In this document: one piece after another, positions 8,804-16,935 of the stretch
Layout of the letters: the number at the start of each line of letters is the position of its first letter
How positions within the stretch are numbered: the first letter of the stretch is position 1
Origin: Maribacter sp. 4G9
GTDB taxonomy: Bacteria > Bacteroidota > Bacteroidia > Flavobacteriales > Flavobacteriaceae
DNA length: 54,168 nt
Reading direction: 5' to 3'
Assembly: GCF_002742265.1 (NCBI RefSeq)
Contig: NZ_MDGL01000026.1
Span: forward strand, 1-54,168
Program-made: the position numbers and the translations under genes
Notes under the pieces: generated by a model
The model's database searches: none
The model's input: the letters and a program-made list of their open reading frames with translations, nothing else
Told to the model about the DNA's origin: nothing

Positions 8804-8837
8804 AAAAAATTGCAAGAGGCCTTAGGGGGTAAATTTG

Positions 8838-8845
8838 TATTTTTG
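8838..8845 (+). promoter_or_regulatory. -7 element TATTTTTG upstream of ftsK
   Basis: TATTTTTG matches TAnnTTTG exactly and lies between G5 (8825-8829) and C5 (8846-8850) runs. The nearest upstream TTG (8810-8812) is 25 nt away, longer than the usual spacing, so the -33 element is uncertain. Transcription from here would place the 106-nt repeat in the 5' leader of ftsK. Confidence 0.45.
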
Positions 8846-8851
8846 CCCCCA

Positions 8852-8957
8852 AAGTAAATTACCTCAGGGCAGGCCCATGAGGTATTCATTTGAAACTAAT
8901 TTTTAATTTTGAGGCTAGCCTATGGGTATTATTCCTTTTGGCGGTGCCAATAAAAAG
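8852..8957 (+). repeat. Dispersed 106-nt repeat with bulged hairpin, copy 1
   Basis: This stretch aligns end to end, without gaps, with 31061-31166. Its 5' part folds into a hairpin (8862-8881): outer stem CCTCA/TGAGG, inner stem GGGC/GCCC and one unpaired A on the 3' arm. In the other copy the outer stem is CCTCG/CGAGG, so a G-C pair is replaced by A-T with pairing kept. The 3' part is the conserved TTTTGGCGGTGCCAATAAAA, which ends 3 nt before the ftsK start codon. Confidence 0.8.
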
Positions 8958-8960
8958 TAC

Positions 8961-11336
8961 ATGGCAAAAAAGGCATCCAAATCAAAGCCAAAGGCAACAT
9001 CCACAAAAAAGAAGAATCCCTTCAAGATTTCCAAGAAGAACAAAATTATTTTGGGAAGTCTTCTCGTTCTTTTTAGTATTGCCCTGTTCTTTTCGTTTGT
9101 CTCTTTTTACTTTACCTGGGAGCACGATCAAAGTTTGTTGACCGAGTTCAAGAACAGGAACGAGGAGGCCAAAAACCTGCTCAATAAATTCGGTGCCAGC
9201 ATAAGCCACTTCTTTGTGTACAAAGGATTTGGTATCGCCACGTTGATAATCCCCTTTTTGTTATGCCTAACGGGAATTTATATGTTCTTAGGATTGGATA
9301 AAAAAGGGTTGGCCAAAAAGTGGATCTGGGGACTCTTGTTCTTGGTCTGGTTTTCCATCGCTTTTGGTTTCTTTGCCGTTGAAAGTCCCTTGCTTGGGGG
9401 TCTTGTTGGATACGAAATGAACGATTTTCTTCAAGATTATACCGGTAAGATTGGCGTGCTGTTGCTATTGGTTTTTGGCTTGATATTTATTTTGGTACGT
9501 CTATTTGATGTAACTCCTGAGGGCGTGGCCGAATTTTTTAAGTCGAAACGAAATGAACTATCTGCCGACTTTAAACGTTCCAAACCCAGCGATAATCCTG
9601 AAAATATTGATGATGAAATAACGGTAAGCAATGAGGATGGGGCGCAAGTATTGGTCGATACCTATACCCACAAGGAAGAAATACCACACTTGGCCAAAGA
9701 CGAGGACGAGTTTAAGGTAACGGTTCCCAAGGAAGAAGAAGAGGAACTGGCCATGGAAGTGGAGCAAATTGTTGAGGAACCTGAAGAAATCGATATACTG
9801 GCCAGTAAATTGGTAGATGATTTTGGTGAATTCGACCCTACCTTGGAGCTTGGTAATTACAAATTTCCCACCATCGATTTGTTGGATGCCCATGGTGTAT
9901 CCGGAGGTATTACCATTAATCAGGAAGAACTTGAGGAAAACAAGGATAAAATTGTTGAAACCCTCAAGAACTATAAAATAGGGATTGCACAGATCAAGGC
10001 CACCATTGGCCCTACCGTAACCCTATATGAAATTGTTCCCGATGCAGGTATCCGAATTTCTAAAATCAAAAACCTTGAAGATGATATTGCCTTGTCCTTG
10101 GCAGCTCTGGGGATAAGGATCATTGCGCCCATTCCCGGTAAGGGAACCATCGGTATAGAAGTTCCCAATAAAAATGCAACGGTTGTCTCCATGCGATCCG
10201 TTATCGCTTCGAGCAAGTTTCAAAAAGCGGAAATGGAACTTCCTATTGCTTTTGGAAAAACCATCAGCAATGAAACCTTTGTAGTGGATTTGGCAAAAAT
10301 GCCCCATTTGTTAATGGCGGGTGCTACGGGTCAGGGAAAATCCGTGGGATTGAACGCGGTTCTGACATCGCTCTTATATAAAAAACATCCGGCAGAGGTC
10401 AAGTTCATCTTGGTGGATCCCAAGAAGGTGGAGCTTACCCTGTACAATAAAATCGAACGTCATTTCTTGGCCAAACTCCCAGATTCCGAAGAAGCCATCA
10501 TCACGGACAACACCAAGGTTATCAATACCCTTAATTCCTTATGTATCGAAATGGACAACCGTTACGAACTGCTGAAATTGGCCATGGTACGGAATCTAAA
10601 GGAATACAATACCAAATTCAAGGCCCGAAAATTGAACCCGAACGACGGTCATAAATATTTGCCCTACATCGTTTTGGTCATCGATGAGTTCGCAGACCTG
10701 ATCATGACAGCGGGTAAGGAAGTGGAAACGCCCATTGCCAGATTGGCACAATTGGCTCGGGCCATAGGCATTCATCTCATCGTGGCCACGCAGAGACCGT
10801 CGGTAAACGTTATTACCGGTATCATCAAGGCGAACTTCCCTGCAAGGATCGCTTTCCGTGTAACGTCAAAGATAGATTCAAGAACCATTTTGGATGCCCA
10901 AGGAGCCGATCAATTGATCGGTCGTGGGGATATGCTGTATACACAAGGAAACGATGTTACCCGTATACAATGTGCTTTTGTAGACACCCCCGAAGTGGCT
11001 AAAATCACTGAATATATAGGCTCACAAAGGGCCTATCCTGAAGCCCATGAGTTACCGGAATATGTGGGTGAAGATTCTGGCACGAGTGTTGATTATGATA
11101 TTGAGGACAGGGATAAAATGTTCCGGGAAGCGGCAGAAGTAATCGTTATAGCCCAACAAGGTTCCGCCTCGCTCATACAACGAAAGTTGAAGCTTGGCTA
11201 CAACCGGGCCGGACGAATCATCGATCAATTGGAAGCTGCGGGCATTGTCGGCGCCTTTGAAGGAAGTAAGGCAAGGCAGGTACTCATTCCCGATATGGCA
11301 TCCCTACAACAATTATTGGATAATGAAGGCCTGTAA
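8961..11336 (+). CDS. ftsK: DNA translocase FtsK
   Basis: About 791 residues. Four membrane helices occupy the first 185, then an acidic low-complexity linker, then the motor. Walker A is GATGQGKSVGLN and Walker B is IVLVIDEFADLIM. The C-terminal 65 residues (FREAAEVIVIAQQGSASLIQRKL...) form the winged-helix gamma domain that reads polar sequences and helps XerCD resolve dimers at division. The frame stays open upstream to 8922, but those codons belong to the dispersed repeat, so the ATG at 8961 (MAKKASKSK, a lysine-rich cytoplasmic start) is chosen. Confidence 0.93.
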   Translation: MAKKASKSKPKATSTKKKNPFKISKKNKIILGSLLVLFSIALFFSFVSFYFTWEHDQSLLTEFKNRNEEAKNLLNKFGASISHFFVYKGFGIATLIIPFLLCLTGIYMFLGLDKKGLAKKWIWGLLFLVWFSIAFGFFAVESPLLGGLVGYEMNDFLQDYTGKIGVLLLLVFGLIFILVRLFDVTPEGVAEFFKSKRNELSADFKRSKPSDNPENIDDEITVSNEDGAQVLVDTYTHKEEIPHLAKDEDEFKVTVPKEEEEELAMEVEQIVEEPEEIDILASKLVDDFGEFDPTLELGNYKFPTIDLLDAHGVSGGITINQEELEENKDKIVETLKNYKIGIAQIKATIGPTVTLYEIVPDAGIRISKIKNLEDDIALSLAALGIRIIAPIPGKGTIGIEVPNKNATVVSMRSVIASSKFQKAEMELPIAFGKTISNETFVVDLAKMPHLLMAGATGQGKSVGLNAVLTSLLYKKHPAEVKFILVDPKKVELTLYNKIERHFLAKLPDSEEAIITDNTKVINTLNSLCIEMDNRYELLKLAMVRNLKEYNTKFKARKLNPNDGHKYLPYIVLVIDEFADLIMTAGKEVETPIARLAQLARAIGIHLIVATQRPSVNVITGIIKANFPARIAFRVTSKIDSRTILDAQGADQLIGRGDMLYTQGNDVTRIQCAFVDTPEVAKITEYIGSQRAYPEAHELPEYVGEDSGTSVDYDIEDRDKMFREAAEVIVIAQQGSASLIQRKLKLGYNRAGRIIDQLEAAGIVGAFEGSKARQVLIPDMASLQQLLDNEGL

Positions 11337-11420
11337 CAAGGCATAAAAAACGAAAATAAATATTCTACCCTTTTATACAATGAAAAAGTGGAATTTCAAA
11401 AACTTTAAACTGAATATAAA

Positions 11421-12065
11421 ATGCGAAAAATAGTATTAGTATTGGCCCTTGCACTCACAACAAACCTTTTAAGTGCCCAAACGCCAGAAAAAGCCAAAGC
11501 ATTGCTCGATGAAGTGTACAACAAAGTTAAAAGCTACGACAATATTTTTGTGGACTTCAAGTTCGACCTAAAAAACGCGGAGGCGGGCATCAATCAAGAA
11601 ACGAGAGGTGATGTCACACTTGCAGGCGACAAATATGTCTTTAACTATCTGGGGTCAAAACAATTGTTCGATGGTAAAAAGGTATACACCATCGTTCCAG
11701 AAAATGAAGAAGTTACCATTGAGGACCAATCCAACGATGAAGATGCCATGACACCGTCCAAAATGTTGACCTTCTATAAAGAGGGACATAACTATGAATG
11801 GGATATCCTTCAAAATGTACAGGGAAGAAAAATCCAATATGTGAAGTTGACCCCTATTGACTCCAATACGGAAATAAAATCCCGACTACTTGGTATTGAT
11901 ATGGGAACAAAACACATCTATAGGCTAATAGAAACTGGCAAGAACGGTACCAAGACTACTATAACTGTTAATTCTTTTAAAACAAATCAGCCCTTATCGG
12001 CTACCTTGTTTACTTTTGACGAAGCCAAATACAAGGATGAAGGTTATTACATCTTAAGAAATTAA
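11421..12065 (+). CDS. lolA: LolA-like outer-membrane lipoprotein carrier
   Basis: A 214-residue periplasmic protein. Residues 1-19 form a signal peptide ending LLSAQ, followed by the LolA fold: AKALLDEVYNKVKSYDNIFVDFKF, the GDVTLAGDKYVFNYLGSK strand pairs and the later LLGIDMGTKHIYRL. LolA takes lipoproteins from LolCDE and carries them to the outer membrane. It lies between ftsK (84 nt upstream) and an LptF/G permease (4 nt downstream), a common flavobacterial order. Confidence 0.88.
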   Translation: MRKIVLVLALALTTNLLSAQTPEKAKALLDEVYNKVKSYDNIFVDFKFDLKNAEAGINQETRGDVTLAGDKYVFNYLGSKQLFDGKKVYTIVPENEEVTIEDQSNDEDAMTPSKMLTFYKEGHNYEWDILQNVQGRKIQYVKLTPIDSNTEIKSRLLGIDMGTKHIYRLIETGKNGTKTTITVNSFKTNQPLSATLFTFDEAKYKDEGYYILRN

Positions 12066-12069
12066 ACCA

Positions 12070-13581
12070 TTGAGAATATTAGACCGGTATATATTATCCA
12101 GGTTTACCTTTAATTTTGTCAGTTCGTTTGTAATATTGATGTTCATCTTCATATTTCAAACGATTTGGCTTTTTATAGATGATTTGGCCGGTAAAGGATT
12201 GGATATCATAATTATAGGAAAATTTCTCTTCTATTTGATGCCAGACCTAACAGAGAAAGTATTGCCATTGACGGTGTTACTTTCTTCCATTTTGACCTTT
12301 GGGGCATTTGCGGAAAATTATGAATTTGCGGCGATGAAAGCTTCGGGCATCTCGCTTCAAAGGGCCATGTTGAGCTTGATCGTTTTTGTGACCTTGTTAG
12401 GTGGACTAACCTTCTTTTTTGCAAATTCCGTTATCCCCTTATCCCAGCGTAAAATTTACAATCTTAGAAAAAACATCGCCAAGGTAAAACCTGCGGCGGT
12501 AGTCGCCGAAGGCGTATTTAGTGATTTTGAGGGCATGAACATCAAGGTCGATGAAAAATATGGCGACAACGACCGATACCTTAGAAATGTCATCATCCAC
12601 AAAAAAAATGACAGAAGCCAAAACAACGTGGTCATAAAGTCAAAACAGGGGGAATTGGTGAGTAGTGAAGATTCTGATATTGTGCAGCTCATTCTAACCG
12701 ATGGCCATTATTACGATGATATAGACTCCAAAAAGAACAAGCTTAAGTATCCCCATGCCAAAGCAGATTTCGATACTTATATCATGAATATTGAAATTCC
12801 AGAGTTGAACAATGAGGATTTAGAGGCGGAGCAGGATATTAGTACGGATAAAATGAAGAATATTTCCCGCTTAAAAAAGGATATAGATTCCCTTAGAAAT
12901 GATAATTATAACATTGTAAGGGCCTTTTCAAAAAGTATTGGAAATAGAATGGGAATGTTTCAACCGTTAGATCCCAGTGATACTTCGAAAACAAAAACAC
13001 CCTTACAGATAACCCAGGATTCCATACGGCAGATAAAGTTGGCGAAACTTAAAAACAATCCCGCGCGCCAAGATTCCATAAAGCAGGATATCTTCCATAT
13101 ATTCCCCTTCTATCTCCAAATGCAAATCGTGAACTCTGCTAAAAATGCCACGACCAATGTCCTAAATTCCGTTAAGGGAAAAAGGGAGGAAATGCAAAAA
13201 CGATATAAAATATACAACATGCATATACTTTCCATGCATAACAAATATGCATTGGCATTTTCATGTATCATCCTATTTTTTGTAGGCGCTCCCTTAGGGG
13301 CCATTATCCGTAAAGGGGGATTGGGCCTTCCCATGGTAATTGCAATTGTATTATTTTTGGTCTATTATTTTATTGGGGTATTTGCCGGCAACTATGCCAA
13401 GGAAGGGAACATTCACCCAATGTTGGGCGCTTGGCTTTCCACGTTGATCATGTTACCCCTAAGTATCATCCTTACCAAAAGGGCTACGGAGGACAAAGGT
13501 TTGATGAGTTTTGGAGTGGTAACGGATTTCTTCAAAAACCTAATAAAGAAAATAAAGAAAAATGGAGGTCATGACAGCTAA
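12070..13581 (+). CDS. LptF/LptG family permease (YjgP/YjgQ)
   Basis: A 503-residue inner-membrane permease of the LPS transport ABC system. Three helices in the first 125 residues (ILDRYILSRFTFNFVSSFV is the standard opening), then a large periplasmic beta-jellyroll region, then three C-terminal helices with the conserved GAPLGAIIRKGGLG. At 503 residues it is longer than the enterobacterial proteins (about 360) because of an expanded periplasmic part, usual in this phylum. The start is TTG, 4 nt after lolA. The 3' end overlaps ribBA by 20 nt. LptF and LptG cannot be told apart here. Confidence 0.88.
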   Translation: MRILDRYILSRFTFNFVSSFVILMFIFIFQTIWLFIDDLAGKGLDIIIIGKFLFYLMPDLTEKVLPLTVLLSSILTFGAFAENYEFAAMKASGISLQRAMLSLIVFVTLLGGLTFFFANSVIPLSQRKIYNLRKNIAKVKPAAVVAEGVFSDFEGMNIKVDEKYGDNDRYLRNVIIHKKNDRSQNNVVIKSKQGELVSSEDSDIVQLILTDGHYYDDIDSKKNKLKYPHAKADFDTYIMNIEIPELNNEDLEAEQDISTDKMKNISRLKKDIDSLRNDNYNIVRAFSKSIGNRMGMFQPLDPSDTSKTKTPLQITQDSIRQIKLAKLKNNPARQDSIKQDIFHIFPFYLQMQIVNSAKNATTNVLNSVKGKREEMQKRYKIYNMHILSMHNKYALAFSCIILFFVGAPLGAIIRKGGLGLPMVIAIVLFLVYYFIGVFAGNYAKEGNIHPMLGAWLSTLIMLPLSIILTKRATEDKGLMSFGVVTDFFKNLIKKIKKNGGHDS

Positions 13582-14713
13582 TCTTACGGATGAGGTAAAG
13601 TTAAATACGATAGAGGAAGCTATTGAGGATATCAGAAATGGCAAGGTAATCATCGTTGTGGATGATGAAAATCGTGAGAACGAGGGCGATTTTTTGGCGG
13701 CGGCCGAATTGGCAACCCCGGAGACCATAAACTTTATGGCCACACATGGAAGAGGCCTCATCTGTGCGCCATTGACCGAAGGCAGATGCGAGTATCTTGG
13801 ACTCCATCGTATGGTAAACAATAATACCGATCCGCTGGAAACGGCATTTACGGTTTCCATTGATTTACGGGGGCAAGGGGTTACCACGGGTATTTCCGCA
13901 TCCGATCGGGCTAAAACTGTATGCGCCCTAACCGATGACAGCATCAAGCCCCATGATTTTGCAAGACCCGGACATATATTTCCTTTAGTTGCCAAGGAAG
14001 GGGGAGTTCTTAGAAGAACCGGACATACGGAGGCGGCCATAGATTTTGCCCGCTTGGCAGGACTAAAACCCGCAGGGGTTATCGTTGAAATCATGAACGA
14101 AGATGGAAGTATGGCCAGACTCCCACAATTAATGGAGGTTGCCAAAAGGTTCGACTTAAAAATCGTTTCCATAGAAGATTTAGTGGCCTATAGAATGGAG
14201 CACGATAGCCTCATCCAAAAAGAACTTGATTTTCCAATTACCACAAGGTTTGGGAAATACAGGCTTAGGGCTTACAAACAAACTACCAACAATCACATTC
14301 ATCTCGCCTTAACAAAAGGTTCCTGGGGTCTAGGGGACAAGGTACTTACCAGAATCAATTCCACCTTGGTGAACAATGACATTCTTGGAACGCTTACCAA
14401 TAATGTGGATTCACAATTGGAGAATATGTTCAACGCCATTGACCAAGAAGGAAAAGGGGCCATTGTTTTTATCAATCAGGATGTTGAGTCCATGAATATT
14501 TTAAACCGACTTTCAGAATTAAAGGAACTTCAGAAACAAGGGATTTACAAAGCGCCAAAAATAGAAATGGACGCCAAGGATTTTGGAATAGGCGCACAGA
14601 TTCTTCATGATCTCGAAATTTCAAAACTGCGATTGCTCACAAACAGCCAACAGACAAAGAGAGTGGGTATGGTGGGCTATGGATTGGAAATCGTGGAGTA
14701 TGTAACCTACTGA
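13562..14713 (+). CDS. ribB: RibBA: DHBP synthase with a degenerate GTP cyclohydrolase II domain
   Basis: 383 residues. Residues about 15-215 are 3,4-dihydroxy-2-butanone 4-phosphate synthase, with DDENRENEGDF and HTEAAIDFARLAGLKPAGVI intact, so this riboflavin step should work. Residues about 220-383 have the GTP cyclohydrolase II fold and keep FGIGAQILHDL and KRVGMVGYGLEIVEYV. However the zinc motif C-x10-C-x-C is replaced by a cysteine-free STLVNNDILGTLTNN, and the RQEGRGIG loop reads NQDVESMNIL. The second domain should therefore be inactive. A second in-frame ATG at 13571 follows GGAGG and may be the real start. Confidence 0.9.
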   Translation: MEVMTANLTDEVKLNTIEEAIEDIRNGKVIIVVDDENRENEGDFLAAAELATPETINFMATHGRGLICAPLTEGRCEYLGLHRMVNNNTDPLETAFTVSIDLRGQGVTTGISASDRAKTVCALTDDSIKPHDFARPGHIFPLVAKEGGVLRRTGHTEAAIDFARLAGLKPAGVIVEIMNEDGSMARLPQLMEVAKRFDLKIVSIEDLVAYRMEHDSLIQKELDFPITTRFGKYRLRAYKQTTNNHIHLALTKGSWGLGDKVLTRINSTLVNNDILGTLTNNVDSQLENMFNAIDQEGKGAIVFINQDVESMNILNRLSELKELQKQGIYKAPKIEMDAKDFGIGAQILHDLEISKLRLLTNSQQTKRVGMVGYGLEIVEYVTY

Positions 14714-14714
14714 G

Positions 14715-15914
14715 CTAGCTTTTAAGAACGTCTCTGATAATCATTGCCATTTTCTTTGCCCTTTCTTGAACCTCGGTTTCCGTCCAACTCAGTTTTATGA
14801 GACAGGATATCGTCCGGCCGATCCAAGAATCAGATGCTGAGAAATCAGATTTTGAATAATCGGGCAGGTTCTTTTGAACTTCATCGGGCAGTTTTCCCAA
14901 AGAAGTTAAACTGGTGAGATGCTCCCATTTTCTATAATAGTGCCAATTATTATCGTACCAGTAAAAACAGGCGTCTACGCCCCCCTCACCCAGTGCCTGG
15001 TGTGCTTTTCTAGTCACGTCTTCCTTCGGTAGGAAAAAATTCAAAAAAGAATAATTCTGAACGCCCCCCATGGGAATCCTGCTAAAGGTAACCCCATCAA
15101 TATTTTTAAGGGCATCAAATAGAATGTTGTAATGTTTTTCCTGTAGATCCACAAATTCATCAAGACGTGCAATCTGGGCACAGCCTACGGCCGCATTCAG
15201 TTCAGAGATTCGGTAGTTATACCCCAAAAAAGGATGGGATTCCACACCCCTGTTGGAGCCCACATGGTCATGTCCGTGATCTGAATAATGGTCGGCATTT
15301 ATATAAAAATCGGGATTATTGGTAATCAATGCCCCTCCTTCCCCGCAGGTAATCGTTTTTACATAATCAAAAGAAAAGCAACCTAAATCCCCGTAACTGC
15401 CCAAGGGTTTGCCTTCAAAACTACCGCCGATAGCCTGGCAGGCATCTTCCAATAAAATCAGCTTATGTGTATCACAAAGAGCCTTTAACGCCTTTAAATC
15501 GGCCATGGAACCGCACATGTGCACGGGCATAACCACCTTAGTTTTGGGGGTGATGGCATTTTCCACTGCCAATGGGCTTAAGGTCAATGTGTCGTCCACA
15601 TCGGCCAATATAGGAACTGCACCAATAGCCAAGACCGACTCAAAACTAGCCACAAATGTGAATGTAGGTAGAATGACCTCATCCCCTGCTCCAACACCGG
15701 CACTTGCCAAGGCTACCGTAAGGGCAGCAGTACCACTACTAACTACCTGGGCATGTTTGACCTGCATTCTGTGACACAAAGCTGCTTCTAACTCTTTGGC
15801 CTTCCAATGTCCATTGCGGGCCCCATCAAATCCATAACGCATCAAGACCCCTGTTTCCAAGACGTCTTGCACACTTTGCTTTTCCTTTTCCCCAAATAGT
15901 TCAAAACCTGGCAT
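14715..15914 (-). CDS. DegT/DnrJ/EryC1 family PLP aminotransferase
   Basis: 399 residues of the sugar aminotransferase family. The PLP-binding stretch SFDYVKTITCGEGGALIT holds the Schiff-base lysine (about residue 187), and LLEDACQAIGGSF holds the Asp that contacts the PLP nitrogen. SSGTAALTVALASAGVGAGD is the phosphate-binding N-terminal block. Such enzymes aminate nucleotide-linked keto sugars for LPS, glycans or antibiotics; the sugar cannot be named. No sugar gene neighbours it. It converges on ribBA with a 1-nt gap. Confidence 0.85.
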   Translation of the reverse strand: MPGFELFGEKEKQSVQDVLETGVLMRYGFDGARNGHWKAKELEAALCHRMQVKHAQVVSSGTAALTVALASAGVGAGDEVILPTFTFVASFESVLAIGAVPILADVDDTLTLSPLAVENAITPKTKVVMPVHMCGSMADLKALKALCDTHKLILLEDACQAIGGSFEGKPLGSYGDLGCFSFDYVKTITCGEGGALITNNPDFYINADHYSDHGHDHVGSNRGVESHPFLGYNYRISELNAAVGCAQIARLDEFVDLQEKHYNILFDALKNIDGVTFSRIPMGGVQNYSFLNFFLPKEDVTRKAHQALGEGGVDACFYWYDNNWHYYRKWEHLTSLTSLGKLPDEVQKNLPDYSKSDFSASDSWIGRTISCLIKLSWTETEVQERAKKMAMIIRDVLKS

Positions 15915-15940
15915 AGTAAAAATTTAAATTGAGAAGATAC

Positions 15941-16291
15941 TTATTTTCCTTTGGATGTAAACAGACGATAAATTTCCAGTTTGTCCTCATTGGTAAACTC
16001 GTGTTCCTTGAACCAATCATGGGCCGCAATTTTTTCATTCTCGATCTGGGCCTTTCTTATAGCGTCCAAAGATACCAAATGCCAGTGAGTGCCCTTTTTT
16101 CTGGATTCGGAATAGCCAATATCCTCGGTAATATATGAAGTCTTTGGCTGGTTTATTAACCGGACGCCATTTTTCAATATCGCCAAGGTCTTGGTCAAGG
16201 CAACTACCTCAGAAAATGAGTATCGCACAAAATCGGCAAATCCATTTTGCTTTGTATTGTACACCTTATCGCCCACTTTTAACTTTTCCAT
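15941..16291 (-). CDS. Conserved small protein of unknown function
   Basis: About 116 residues with no family I can name. It opens MEKLKVGDKVYNTKQNGF, a KOW/SH3-like beta start, then has a mixed charged middle, and a helical end EFTNEDKLEIYRLFTSKGK. It has no signal peptide or membrane segment, so it is probably cytoplasmic. The ATG at 16291 is preferred over the TTG at 16309. It lies 26 nt upstream of the DegT gene on the same strand, so they may be co-transcribed. Confidence 0.6.
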   Translation of the reverse strand: MEKLKVGDKVYNTKQNGFADFVRYSFSEVVALTKTLAILKNGVRLINQPKTSYITEDIGYSESRKKGTHWHLVSLDAIRKAQIENEKIAAHDWFKEHEFTNEDKLEIYRLFTSKGK

Positions 16292-16464
16292 GCGTTTAAA
16301 AGTTTGCAAAAGTACTGGTTGAAAGTAGTTTTCAACTAGGGAACCCCGTTCGAATTATCAACATTGTTCGATTTTGCAGCCCAACTACTTTCTTAAATTT
16401 AGACTGATTCCATATAACAAGTTGGTACTCATATTTTTATGGTCTTTCATTACCTTTATATCCA

Positions 16465-16863
16465 GTGAGTAAAATATTTTCCATAGTACTGTCCTTTGTA
16501 ATCCTATTGCAAAGTGTTGGACTCCATTCGGACGATTTAGCCCAAATTGATGAGTTCATCGAGCATGCCAAATTCCATAGTGAACAATATGGGGACAATG
16601 TCTTGGTCTTTATCTCAAAACATTATGGTGAATTGAAAGAGGCCCATGAACTGGAGCATCAGGAAGAGAAAAAAGACCATGAACAATTACCCTTTCAGCA
16701 CCAATGTCACTTAAGTTCCATAGTAGCATTTACAAACAATCCATTGGATTCCGAATTGGAAACCCCAATAATCATGGAATATAAGGCTACACATTTCTTT
16801 TACCAAGCACCTTTTTCATCTTCACATACAAAAGGGTTGCTCCAGCCGCCCCGGCACTCATAA
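16465..16863 (+). CDS. Small His-rich exported protein preceding the metal efflux operon
   Basis: 132 residues starting at GTG (16465). Residues 1-20 form a signal-like hydrophobic stretch (IFSIVLSFVILLQSVGLHS). The middle is rich in His, Glu and Asp (EAHELEHQEEKKDHEQ, then FQHQCHLS), a composition suited to loose metal binding. It lies 72 nt upstream of the czcA-like gene on the same strand. I do not recognise a named family. The inference is a periplasmic metal-binding accessory of the efflux pump. Confidence 0.6.
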   Translation: MSKIFSIVLSFVILLQSVGLHSDDLAQIDEFIEHAKFHSEQYGDNVLVFISKHYGELKEAHELEHQEEKKDHEQLPFQHQCHLSSIVAFTNNPLDSELETPIIMEYKATHFFYQAPFSSSHTKGLLQPPRHS

Positions 16864-16935
16864 GATCAATCAAGTTAAACGCTCATTCCGGATTGCAAGA
16901 TTCGGACAATTTCAATGTTGATTATTTTATGACAT

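Noticed and set aside
8922..8960. Upstream extension of FtsK (13 extra residues)
   Set aside because: These codons are the end of the dispersed 106-nt repeat, which is present elsewhere without a gene behind it.
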